Shown here one piece after another: positions 1-7,279 of a DNA stretch of 11,331 nucleotides. Under the pieces are notes generated by a model. That model was given only the letters and a program-made list of their open reading frames with translations. It had not been told where the DNA came from and ran no database searches. The DNA comes from an uncultured Rubritalea sp. (GTDB taxonomy: Bacteria; Verrucomicrobiota; Verrucomicrobiia; Verrucomicrobiales; Akkermansiaceae). Both the position numbers and the translations under genes were made by a program. The first letter of the stretch is position 1. Each line of letters starts with the position of its first letter. The stretch is taken from the NCBI GenBank assembly GCA_937951395.1, contig CALFBV010000075.1:1-11331 (forward strand). The letters run 5' to 3'.

Positions 1-1
1 T

Positions 2-1804
2 ATTTCTACAGGTGAAGACGCAGGAATCACTGATCACAAAGCCGCCTATTGGCTCTGGGCATATCATTACGCGAAGAAGCTCCGAGCTAAAGCAGAAAGT
101 AGCTCGGAGATCTCAGATTTCCATACCGAATACCAAGTCGAGGATGGAAAATATTCATGGATCGTTTTAGAGAATATCCATCAACACATCCAATACAATA
201 TCCCGCCTCCGGCAACAAGTAAGCAACTTATTACGAGTTGGAGAAAACACATCATAGATGAAAAAGTGGAGGTGAACCAACGTCTGCTAGAGTATTCTGT
301 AAAGTGGGATCAGCGTTGTGATAAGCTGATGAGAGCGAGACCTTTATTCAAACAGTTCGTGAATGGATTTATTAACAGAGATGTAACGTATTGGAAAAAC
401 ATGCCAGAAGATGTTCTGAAGGTCAGCGATGAAGAAAAGCAGGTATTAGATTCCATTTTAGCAAAAATCAGCCAAGCGACTAAAGAAAAAATCATCTATG
501 AGCAGATGAAAGAATACACAGAGTTTCGTAATGAAGTTTTTGCTAGAAAGAAGATGATGTACATTACCGTCACGGGGCAAGTAGGTAGGCCAAGTCCAAT
601 ATTGATACGTTTTGGGACTAGCATAAAAGGATTACTAGACCTTGCTAAGCCTACTACATTTGGAGCACTAAATCGAGTAGAGCTACTCAGAAACGGAAAG
701 CTTTATAAATACAACATGAAGATCCCTGCACACCAGAGTGAGAGAATTTATCCAGAAGATATTATCCGCGTAGCTGAGAAAAAGTGGCTTGGTAATGGTG
801 GGAGAGTGAACAATGAGCCCGTTCCCTTTGAAAATGATAAACAAACTAAAAAATCTGACTCCAGAAAAACCACCTTGAAAAAAACGGCTTATAAATGGGA
901 TAAGGAAAAAACTTACCTCCAGGTCCTCAGTAATATCCCTATGGATGATGCTGAAAAGTGGCATAAAACCTATCTCATCCTCAGAAAAGAATACGGCTGG
1001 AGAGCAGATTTCTATGAGGATGTCATTTGTGTTCTTTTAGAAAAGAAAGCGAAAAAACTTACCTCTAAGGTTGCTCAAGATCTCGCAGAGCTACATCCGG
1101 ACAACACTGAGATCCTTCGCAGAGCAGGTAGAGCATTTCTCCGTAATGGTGAGCTAGAAATAGCTAAGCGCATTTTCCAGCGCATCGCCTTCCTGACCGA
1201 CAACGGAGAAGCCAGCCTCTACGATCTTGCCCGAGTCCTCGAACGCAAGGAAAACTACAGAGCAGCCACTGCCCTCTACTATGCAGCCATAAAATGTAAG
1301 CGATCAAGCCAAGCCGAGAGCCGTTACATCGTTTACTTAGAAGAAATGAACGCCTGCATCAGTAAAGGGGGATTTACCCCTAAGGATCTCAGTGAACTAG
1401 GTATAAACACTGCACTCGTGCGTCATGTCCCACTAGATCTTAGAGTAAATCTCATCTGGGACTCCGAGAAAGCCAACGTGGACCTCATCGTAAAGAATAC
1501 TCTGCTAGGTATCTACCAAGGTGATATGTATGAGGGTAAGTATAACTACTGGGTAGCCTCTGGTGATGTTACCCAAGGCCTAGGACCAGAGTCATCCTCC
1601 ATTCGCGAAAAGCTCTTAGGAGACTATCAGCTCACCGCAAAATTCCACGGAGACTGGAACGATGCCCATAAAAGTGACACCACCGTCACCATGGAAGTCA
1701 TCAGAAACTACGGCACCGAAACCGAAACCCGAGAATCCGTTACCCGACGCCTCCACGAAGGCAAAAGACAAGTCTTGATGAACCTAGAAATAGTGCCTAA
1801 ATAG
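2..1804 (+). CDS. VIT/vWFA-family multidomain protein with SLBB-like, TPR-like and DUF2135 domains (5' end outside window)
   Basis: The frame is open from the first bases of the window, with no stop and no ATG before the GTG at 266, so this is the last 600 residues of a longer protein and 266 is not its start. Visible residues 1-80 include a WIVLENIHQHIQYNIPP segment, which resembles the region that follows the vWFA domain in VIT/vWFA proteins (family knowledge). Residues about 186-261 (YITVTGQVGRPSP to IYPEDIIRVAEKK) look like an SLBB domain. A lysine-rich linker follows. Residues about 361-433 form TPR-like helices (LHPDNTEILRRAGRAFLRNG). Residues about 477-600 (DLRVNLIWDSEKANVDLIV, LLGDYQLTAKFHGDW, VTRRLHEGKRQVLMNLEI) match the DUF2135 pattern. 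It is the first visible gene of the + strand operon, 41 nt before the lipoprotein gene. A cell-surface or periplasmic role is inferred from the domains; the substrate is unknown. Confidence 0.85.
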   Translation: MSTGEDAGITDHKAAYWLWAYHYAKKLRAKAESSSEISDFHTEYQVEDGKYSWIVLENIHQHIQYNIPPPATSKQLITSWRKHIIDEKVEVNQRLLEYSVKWDQRCDKLMRARPLFKQFVNGFINRDVTYWKNMPEDVLKVSDEEKQVLDSILAKISQATKEKIIYEQMKEYTEFRNEVFARKKMMYITVTGQVGRPSPILIRFGTSIKGLLDLAKPTTFGALNRVELLRNGKLYKYNMKIPAHQSERIYPEDIIRVAEKKWLGNGGRVNNEPVPFENDKQTKKSDSRKTTLKKTAYKWDKEKTYLQVLSNIPMDDAEKWHKTYLILRKEYGWRADFYEDVICVLLEKKAKKLTSKVAQDLAELHPDNTEILRRAGRAFLRNGELEIAKRIFQRIAFLTDNGEASLYDLARVLERKENYRAATALYYAAIKCKRSSQAESRYIVYLEEMNACISKGGFTPKDLSELGINTALVRHVPLDLRVNLIWDSEKANVDLIVKNTLLGIYQGDMYEGKYNYWVASGDVTQGLGPESSSIREKLLGDYQLTAKFHGDWNDAHKSDTTVTMEVIRNYGTETETRESVTRRLHEGKRQVLMNLEIVPK

Positions 1805-1845
1805 TAAGTAACCTATGAGAATAAATCCCGTAGGTACTTTAGAAG

Positions 1846-2391
1846 ATGAACTATTTACTAAAAACAGGGACGTTAATTTTAGCCGTGCTGGCGTGTGCCT
1901 GCAGCGAGAAAAAAGCTGAATCAAAGCCTGAAGCTGAAAAAGAAACAGCTATAGAAGCCCAGAGTGATACAGTAACAAAACCAATCAGCATCACCAATGA
2001 TGTAACAAAATCCTCAGATTCACAGCGTTTCCGAACCACTGCCGCCATCTATGATGCCCCAGCACTACTCCTAGGTGAAAATTATACATCGGCCGAACAG
2101 CTAAAGAAAGCAACCAAGCTCGCAGAGTTATCAAACATCACCCACTCCGCGCAATTTGCTAAAATAGATGAGCAATCATGCGTGTTGGCCACAGAAATGA
2201 TACTAGGCGAGAATCTCAAGGTCGCTGATGTAGGGGTAGAAGTTTCTCTGAATGATATGCAGATGAAATTCTTCACTACTCAAAGACTAGGAAGCCAAGG
2301 ATTCTACGAACTAAGTCAGAGCGGTGAATCTAACAGAATGTATGTCGTAGTTATCAGTGTGGAAAAAGTAGAAAGTGACTCAGCCAAATGA
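1846..2391 (+). CDS. Small exported lipoprotein, possibly a single half-module of the downstream paralogues
   Basis: The 181-aa product begins MNYLLKTGTLILAVLACAC and then SEKK. This is a short lipoprotein signal with a lipobox-like VLAC, so Cys17 (or Cys19) is the likely lipidated residue. A charged Lys/Glu/Thr linker (about 20-55) precedes the folded part. The C-terminal half reads ATKLAELSNITHS, then ATEMILGENL, and ends SNRMYVVVISVEKVE. That order resembles the end of each downstream paralogue (for example ATPIKLASIGSAN then TNRMIMMLVRVSKIE in the 524-aa protein), so it may be a stand-alone copy of that sub-domain. This is an eye alignment only. Its stop codon overlaps the next start by 4 nt (ATGA), implying translational coupling. 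Only GAAG directly abutting the ATG could serve as a ribosome-binding site. No named family is recognised. Confidence 0.82.
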   Translation: MNYLLKTGTLILAVLACACSEKKAESKPEAEKETAIEAQSDTVTKPISITNDVTKSSDSQRFRTTAAIYDAPALLLGENYTSAEQLKKATKLAELSNITHSAQFAKIDEQSCVLATEMILGENLKVADVGVEVSLNDMQMKFFTTQRLGSQGFYELSQSGESNRMYVVVISVEKVESDSAK

Positions 2392-3926
2392 AGCGTCACT
2401 ATCTAGCCATTCTTATCTTCTATTCTGCGATTGGAGTCTATCCAACACAGGCACAAGAACCAGAGGAATATGAAGATCCCTTTGGAGATTATGAGGAGGA
2501 CTGGCTGCCTCCCATGCCCAGAGAAGCAAATTATTGGCGAGGAGAAAAGAAAGTAGAAGAAAATGAGATTGTGGTGCGGAGCTTATTTAGTCTCGCGCAG
2601 CCTTTAGAAAAATTACCTCTAGTGAATCAGAGTCTAACAAGACTTCCCCATACTAAGTCAACAGACACAGTTTACGATGTCAGCGCATGGTTTTCTAACT
2701 GCGATGGGGGACAGTGGGTTTACTATAATGACACATCGGATTACTTGATTGCAAATGCCTCACACAGACTGAGAGCTTCCGTGAGCGAATATGCGCAACG
2801 TATTGTTGAGCGATTACCAATGAAGATAAAGATCTCTGCGACTTATCTGATGATGGATAGAAATGTTCCCCTGACTTTAGGTGCGATAAAAAAGTCGAAA
2901 CACAAAAAAGTAATGCGCTGTTCAGGAGTTGTGAAATCTGGAGAAATTATGACTTTTGGGAAAGACTCACAACAGATTTCGGTAGAAGGAATACTCAGTT
3001 ATAGTGGCTTTAGTTCTGTCATAGATATCAATTTTTATCGTGAAGGTGAACTTGATGTCAAGATGGCTACGTCATTGCAGACAGGAATGATGAAAGTGTT
3101 GAATGTGGGCATAGCAGAGGGTGACGAAATAGGCGTCATGATTTTAAAAGTAGAGTGTCTGGACATGAATGGAAGAGTATTGAGGGAAGAAGCCGCAGTG
3201 CCAAAAATGGAAATATCTAATCACAGGATGATAAGAGAGTTTATCGATGGGAAAGAGTATTTGTTTTGGAGAGTAAAAGATTTAATTCAACTATTAGATT
3301 CAGGATCAACAAGGTCTGAAGCTCCTGTTAAGCTAGTAGTCAACCCTGATTTAGATTTCTTTGATGAAGATGCTAGCACTTATGATGTTAAAGAATTATT
3401 GGAGCTTCAAGGTATTAGGTTTGGAGAAAACGAGTGGGTGATATATGACTCCGTTACAGGGCTAATGGTCGCGTCAGGAGGATCTGAACTATTGGATATT
3501 ATAGAAGAGCTAACCTATGGGCTTTGTGTGAGCTTCGGTAATAATATTACCACCGTTACAAATTTCTATGAGGTGAATGCTAGTAGCCAAGTTGATGGTA
3601 ATAAAGAGTGGGATCTTCTGAATATGCTTTCTAGAAATCCTATATTGCTGGGTAATGTGGGCTATTTCCTCAGTAGTGGTGTGAAGGTCAGACATAGTTC
3701 ACCAGAGGGGAATGTTTCTCTAGAGTTGACTATGGATGATGCAGGTCGGATGACGGAGCAATCTTATCAGATGGATTTAGATTTTCTAAATCGTAAAATA
3801 AGTTCAGAGCTGAAAATTTATGTCCCCTATGATAAGCCCATTTTTGTCGAATTGAAAACTGATCCCGCCTCCAAGCGAACGATCGTGATGATGGTCATTA
3901 CGAAAAAGAGTAGAATCTACCGTTAA
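2388..3926 (+). CDS. Exported two-module protein, paralogue 1 of 3
   Basis: 512 aa with a Sec signal peptide (MKRHYLAILIFYSAIGVYPTQA, probable cleavage after Ala22), so secreted or periplasmic. The mature N-terminus is acidic and carries DPFGD at residues 30-34. Module A starts near residue 86 (LPHTK, YDVSAWF), has QWVYYNDTSDYLIANAS at 109-125 and ends near EIGVMILKVECLDMNGR. A linker (WRVKDLIQLLDSG) leads to module B: YDVKELLELQG, then EWVIYDSVTGLMVASGG from 349, NFYEVN, KEWDLLNMLSRNPILLGNV, and SKRTIVMMVITKK at the end. The two Trp residues, W110 and W350, are 240 residues apart, supporting an internal duplication. Its start overlaps the lipoprotein stop; no Shine-Dalgarno is seen. It is the most diverged of the three, with SDY where the others have SGY. 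The function is unknown; a degenerate secretin-like fold is a speculative reading. Confidence 0.85.
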   Translation: MKRHYLAILIFYSAIGVYPTQAQEPEEYEDPFGDYEEDWLPPMPREANYWRGEKKVEENEIVVRSLFSLAQPLEKLPLVNQSLTRLPHTKSTDTVYDVSAWFSNCDGGQWVYYNDTSDYLIANASHRLRASVSEYAQRIVERLPMKIKISATYLMMDRNVPLTLGAIKKSKHKKVMRCSGVVKSGEIMTFGKDSQQISVEGILSYSGFSSVIDINFYREGELDVKMATSLQTGMMKVLNVGIAEGDEIGVMILKVECLDMNGRVLREEAAVPKMEISNHRMIREFIDGKEYLFWRVKDLIQLLDSGSTRSEAPVKLVVNPDLDFFDEDASTYDVKELLELQGIRFGENEWVIYDSVTGLMVASGGSELLDIIEELTYGLCVSFGNNITTVTNFYEVNASSQVDGNKEWDLLNMLSRNPILLGNVGYFLSSGVKVRHSSPEGNVSLELTMDDAGRMTEQSYQMDLDFLNRKISSELKIYVPYDKPIFVELKTDPASKRTIVMMVITKKSRIYR

Positions 3927-3942
3927 ACGATTAAGATGCCTC

Positions 3943-5517
3943 ATGAAATATAGCTGCCTAACCATATTGTTTCTCTGCCTAAGTTTCTTCTGCTCAGCAA
4001 ATTATCAAGATCCATTTTCTGAAGAAGATGAAAGTACAGAGAATGAACTATATCTGCCTATCCAACCTAAGCGCGGCTATCCAGCAATCGTTCCTTTTGT
4101 GAAGACTGAACTATCCCTTGTCAGCATTCATTCGCCTACTATAGAAAATCCTCCCACACCATTGTCAGAAATGCCGAAGGTGAGAAAAGTAGATCCTAGT
4201 TTGCCACATACGAAGCTAGAAGACGAGATTTACGACATCACAAAATGGTTTCCGCTCCACCAGATGCGAGCACCAAACGAGAAAGAAGCAGATGATCAAC
4301 GCTGGGTTTATTACAATAAATCTAGCGGCTATGTGATAGCCTATGCTGATCATTTTTTACAAGGATCAGTCTATGACTACATCGATGGATCCATCGAGCA
4401 GAGTATGCTCAGAATTAGATTGAATCTGATCTACTTAGTGACCGATGAGAAGGTATCGATGGACTTAAAGACCATCCAGCAGGCACCACATAAAGTGATC
4501 TTCAAGTCTTCGAGTGTGTCACGTATGTATGAAAAGCATCATCAGCGCATAGGTGAAGTAGATCTAGAAAGTTTAATCATGGAGGTAAATGGAAGGAAGG
4601 CATTTCGTCTTGAACTGGCTTACTACAAAGAAAATCGACTTCAGATCAACACAGCTGTGAGCTTCCCTGTATCACAATGGACGATCATGGGATGTGGTAT
4701 TTCTGAGGCAGGAAAGAGGAAGGTAATGGCGGTCAAAGTAGATCGAGTTAATCAGAACGGCGAAACTGTCCATCTGCAGAATAGTAGAGAGGAATTCATT
4801 AAGAAAAAGAGGCCTAATTCTTTAGATAGTACATTTGAAGATAGTTCTGTTAAATATCATCAACTGCATCCAGTTCCTCCAGATGTAATTCAGCTACTAT
4901 CTTATGATGATAGAGATGATGCCTTCGGAGATAGTGACCCGTTTGAAGATGATACGAATTTTTCCAAAGAAACTGTAAGTGTGTCCGAATTACTCAGTAA
5001 CCAAGGAGTGAAATCAGAAGCTTATTTTATCCCTACCTCTGGTTACATACTCGCCTACACAAACGCATCTTCTCAAGAGGAGTTAGAATATCTATTTGCC
5101 ACTCTGGGGGGTGACAGACCATTAGGTTTAAAATGCGAATTAAATTTCTACCAAATTGACGATCATAGAAAATCTGAAAACGAGGAATGGAGCACAGTTG
5201 ATTTGCTAGCGGCTACTCCTATTAAATTGGCTAGTATTGGTTCGGCTAATCAAAATGGAGAGAGGGGTGAGTATTATTCTGGTGAGAGTGCATGTAAATT
5301 TGAGCTGATTCAAGATGAAACAGGAGAGAATGTAGATTGTCATCTAGATTTGAAGTTAGATCTACCACTCTTCAAGTTAGAGAAGAATTATGAAGGAAAT
5401 ATAAAAATAGATAATCCAAAGGTAGTTTCATTAGGCATCAACCCCAAAACAAACCGGATGATCATGATGCTTGTGAGGGTTTCTAAAATTGAAGGGAAGA
5501 AAGGACAGCAAAGATGA
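3943..5517 (+). CDS. Exported two-module protein, paralogue 2 of 3
   Basis: 524 aa with a signal peptide (MKYSCLTILFLCLSFFCSA, probable cleavage after Ala19; Cys17 lacks a proper lipobox) followed at once by DPF at 23-25 and an acidic stretch. Module A contains LPHTKLEDEIYDITKWF, RWVYYNKSSGYVIAYAD (120-136), LNLIYLVTDEKVSMDLKTIQ, PHKVIFKSSSVS and, at its end, GKRKVMAVKVDRVNQNGE. The linker is YHQLHPVPPDVIQLL followed by an acidic DDAFGDSDPFEDD (325-337). Module B contains VSELLSNQG, EAYFIPTSGYILAYTNAS (359-376), NFYQIDD, EEWSTVDLLAATPIKLASIG and TNRMIMMLVRVSKIEG. In module B the Trp is replaced by Ala360. It starts 16 nt after paralogue 1, and its stop overlaps the start of paralogue 3 by 4 nt. 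Module A is closest to that of paralogue 3. The biochemical function is unknown. Confidence 0.85.
   Translation: MKYSCLTILFLCLSFFCSANYQDPFSEEDESTENELYLPIQPKRGYPAIVPFVKTELSLVSIHSPTIENPPTPLSEMPKVRKVDPSLPHTKLEDEIYDITKWFPLHQMRAPNEKEADDQRWVYYNKSSGYVIAYADHFLQGSVYDYIDGSIEQSMLRIRLNLIYLVTDEKVSMDLKTIQQAPHKVIFKSSSVSRMYEKHHQRIGEVDLESLIMEVNGRKAFRLELAYYKENRLQINTAVSFPVSQWTIMGCGISEAGKRKVMAVKVDRVNQNGETVHLQNSREEFIKKKRPNSLDSTFEDSSVKYHQLHPVPPDVIQLLSYDDRDDAFGDSDPFEDDTNFSKETVSVSELLSNQGVKSEAYFIPTSGYILAYTNASSQEELEYLFATLGGDRPLGLKCELNFYQIDDHRKSENEEWSTVDLLAATPIKLASIGSANQNGERGEYYSGESACKFELIQDETGENVDCHLDLKLDLPLFKLEKNYEGNIKIDNPKVVSLGINPKTNRMIMMLVRVSKIEGKKGQQR
5501..5505 (+). promoter_or_regulatory. Shine-Dalgarno AAGGA for paralogue 3
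   Basis: AAGGA lies 8 nt before the ATG at 5514, within the end of the preceding gene. It is the only convincing ribosome-binding site at a visible start in this window and supports the 4-nt overlapping start. Most other starts here have no recognisable Shine-Dalgarno. Confidence 0.5.
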
Positions 5518-7154
5518 AGACACTACTATCGCAAATAAAAAGACTACTATTTATCGCTACTAAACCCTTCTTCTTAGGATTTTTCCTCTGCTTTACTGCG
5601 TTGGTGTTTATCGCTAGTGGGCAGGAATTATACACATTTGTAGGTAGCGACGAAGATTCTGTAAAAAAGTTACAGATGCTACCTCGGATCGATTACCCTG
5701 AGGATTTGCCGATTCATGACACTCCTTGGGAACTGATGGAGCTTCATATTTCTACGGTTAGAGCTCCAGATTCCACATGGAAAAAGCTGCCTAGAGTGAC
5801 TGATATACGTGCTACTTGGAAACATGCGGAGATAGGAGATGAGATTTATGACCTTACTGATTGGTTTCTCACGGCAAAGCAACAAAAGGTGCGTAAGGGT
5901 AAAGAGAATCGCTGGGTGTATTATAATAAGACAAGCGGATATATTATCGCGTATGCTGATTTATTTCTGAAGAGCACTGTCCAGACCTTTGCATTGCATT
6001 CTATGATGCTGAATGGTTTTAGTCCGAGACTGCAAATAATTTACCTAGAAGTGAGTGATCAAGCGGAGCTGAGTTTTGAGGCGATCCGTAAATCTCCCCA
6101 TCGTGTTCTCTTCCGAAATTCTATGAGCTTTACATCTAAAACCAGTCTAAAGAGGGGCGGTGAAGCCTCTCAGTATACTGTAAACATTGTAGATATTATT
6201 CCTGCGTTTGATCGAAGCTCTTATAGTTTCACTCTCAAGCTGAATGTAGAGGAGACGATCATATATGAAAATAATATAGATTTGGTTCCTAGCCATTGGG
6301 TGATTCATGAATGTGGCATCTCAGAGAGAGGGAAACGCAAGGTGCTAGCGATGAAGATAGATCATGTAAGCCGCCAGGGAGAGAACTTAAGCTTCCCTGT
6401 AGAAAATAGGATCAGTGAAATAAATTCTGTTAGAATAGATACTGGTTTCGATGAAGATCCTTTTGGTGATACCTTTAAAGAGTTTCATGCATTTTATAGG
6501 GTGCCATCTGACATGTTTAATATTCTGGGGCCTGATAACGATGAAGAGAATAATACTAATGAAGATGCTTTCCCTGGGGGAAAAGATGAGCGTGTATTGC
6601 CTAACATTAAAGATGTTTCTTGGATATTCTCACAGATGACTGGTGATCTAGAAGGATATTATTTCATCTATCAGAATTTGCTCTTAGTAAAATCGTCTGA
6701 AGATGTTCAGTGGGAAATCAAAGAATGGATGGCTGAGCTTGAGTTAAGAAAGATACTTCCACTAGTCGAAGGAAGGCTTCTTTTTTATGAAATAGATGTA
6801 GTCCCGGACCATGCAGGACGAGCTTGGGAGGTGGAAGATATGCTTTCGGCAAACCCAGTGAAGCTTGGTAGTATCGGTTCAATATTAGCTTCCGGCAGTG
6901 ATGCGATGATAAGGTCTGGTGATGATGATTGCGAGCTGATGATGTCTTGCATCGAGTCTTATGAGAATCCTGAAAGACGTTCAGAATACAGGCAGTTGGA
7001 ATGGAAACTAAATTTACCATCAATGAACATAACGCATAAGGGTCAGATACGTTTGAAGCTAGGGGAAACAAAAGTAATTTTGCTCGGTAAGAATCCTAAA
7101 AACAACAAGCTCAAGATGATGGTAGTTAATATCAGAGAACTAGAGACTAAATAG
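5514..7154 (+). CDS. Exported or membrane-anchored two-module protein, paralogue 3 of 3
   Basis: 546 aa. The N-terminus differs from its paralogues: about 18 residues with several Lys/Arg (KRLLFIATK) precede a hydrophobic segment (residues about 19-34, FFLGFFLCFTALVFIA) ending in SGQEL. It is either a long signal peptide, perhaps cleaved near Gly36, or an anchor. Module A has EIYDLTDWF, RWVYYNKTSGYIIAYAD (133-149), IIYLEVSDQAELSFEAIRKS, PHRVLFRNS and GKRKVLAMKIDHVSRQGE. DPFGD lies at 315-319 just before the linker (FHAFYRVPSDMFNILG). Module B has EGYYFIYQNLLLVKSS from 380, LFYEID, EVEDMLSANPVKLGSIG and NNKLKMMVVNIRELE at the end. It starts inside the stop codon of paralogue 2 (ATGA) and has a plausible Shine-Dalgarno AAGGA at 5501. 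It is the last gene of the apparent operon. The function is unknown. Confidence 0.85.
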   Translation: MKTLLSQIKRLLFIATKPFFLGFFLCFTALVFIASGQELYTFVGSDEDSVKKLQMLPRIDYPEDLPIHDTPWELMELHISTVRAPDSTWKKLPRVTDIRATWKHAEIGDEIYDLTDWFLTAKQQKVRKGKENRWVYYNKTSGYIIAYADLFLKSTVQTFALHSMMLNGFSPRLQIIYLEVSDQAELSFEAIRKSPHRVLFRNSMSFTSKTSLKRGGEASQYTVNIVDIIPAFDRSSYSFTLKLNVEETIIYENNIDLVPSHWVIHECGISERGKRKVLAMKIDHVSRQGENLSFPVENRISEINSVRIDTGFDEDPFGDTFKEFHAFYRVPSDMFNILGPDNDEENNTNEDAFPGGKDERVLPNIKDVSWIFSQMTGDLEGYYFIYQNLLLVKSSEDVQWEIKEWMAELELRKILPLVEGRLLFYEIDVVPDHAGRAWEVEDMLSANPVKLGSIGSILASGSDAMIRSGDDDCELMMSCIESYENPERRSEYRQLEWKLNLPSMNITHKGQIRLKLGETKVILLGKNPKNNKLKMMVVNIRELETK

Positions 7155-7279
7155 AAATAATACTTAATCCAGGTTGCACCATGTTGGTTCCGTCTTTTGC
7201 GTGCTTTCGGTGTTCAAAAAATCCAACTGTTAGAGGCATTAGAATTTACTTTGGCCTGTAGATTCGTTAACTATTATCA
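7155..7279. other. Intergenic region without a clear signal
   Basis: This 125-nt gap separates the paralogue operon from the CBM9-like gene. I see no strong hairpin with a T-tract and no convincing promoter pair. A -10-like TAGAAT at 7240-7245 lacks a -35 at proper spacing. It is the largest gap between genes in the window and the likeliest place for an operon end and a new start. Confidence 0.4.

Larger units (their letters stand above)
2388..7154 (+). repeat. Tandem array of three diverged paralogous genes, each with two internal modules
   Basis: Three consecutive same-strand genes share in the same order: signal peptide, acidic DPF motif (in two of the three), YD[IVL]xxWF, [QR]WVYYNxxSxYxIA, a second-position strand ending in YL, PH+V or an equivalent, a [KR]V[ML]A-type end strand, and a linker containing V-x-D-x-x-x-[IL]-L. 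A second weaker copy of the same order follows. The DNA encoding the RWVYYNK block is visibly related between 4300-4350 and 5910-5960 and more weakly at 2712-2762. This indicates old gene duplication, with an earlier intragenic duplication shared by all three. Boundaries are approximate. Confidence 0.7.

Noticed and set aside
266..268. GTG as start codon of the first gene
   Set aside because: The frame is open with family-like protein sequence (WIVLENIHQHIQYNIPP) all the way to the window edge, so the true start lies outside.
683..964. 93-codon open frame on the - strand inside the first gene
   Set aside because: It is antisense to the SLBB-like part and linker of the multidomain protein. 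The apparent hydrophobicity comes from antisense Lys/Glu codons.
1775..1803. TTGATG-17 nt-TAAATA promoter-like pair at the end of the first gene
   Set aside because: Both hexamers are poor matches (4/6 and 3/6) in AT-rich coding sequence, and the surrounding spacing looks like an operon.
1812..1836. ACCTA / TAGGT inverted repeat in the 41-nt gap before the lipoprotein gene
   Set aside because: The stem is only 5 bp, the loop is 15 nt, and there is no following T-tract; this is not enough for a terminator.
6718..7071. 117-codon open frame on the - strand inside paralogue 3
   Set aside because: It is antisense to a well-supported coding region, with no start context and no recognisable domain.
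7240..7245. TAGAAT as a -10 box for the CBM9-like gene
   Set aside because: No -35-like hexamer lies 16-18 nt upstream; the nearest, TTCAAA at 7213, is 21 nt away.
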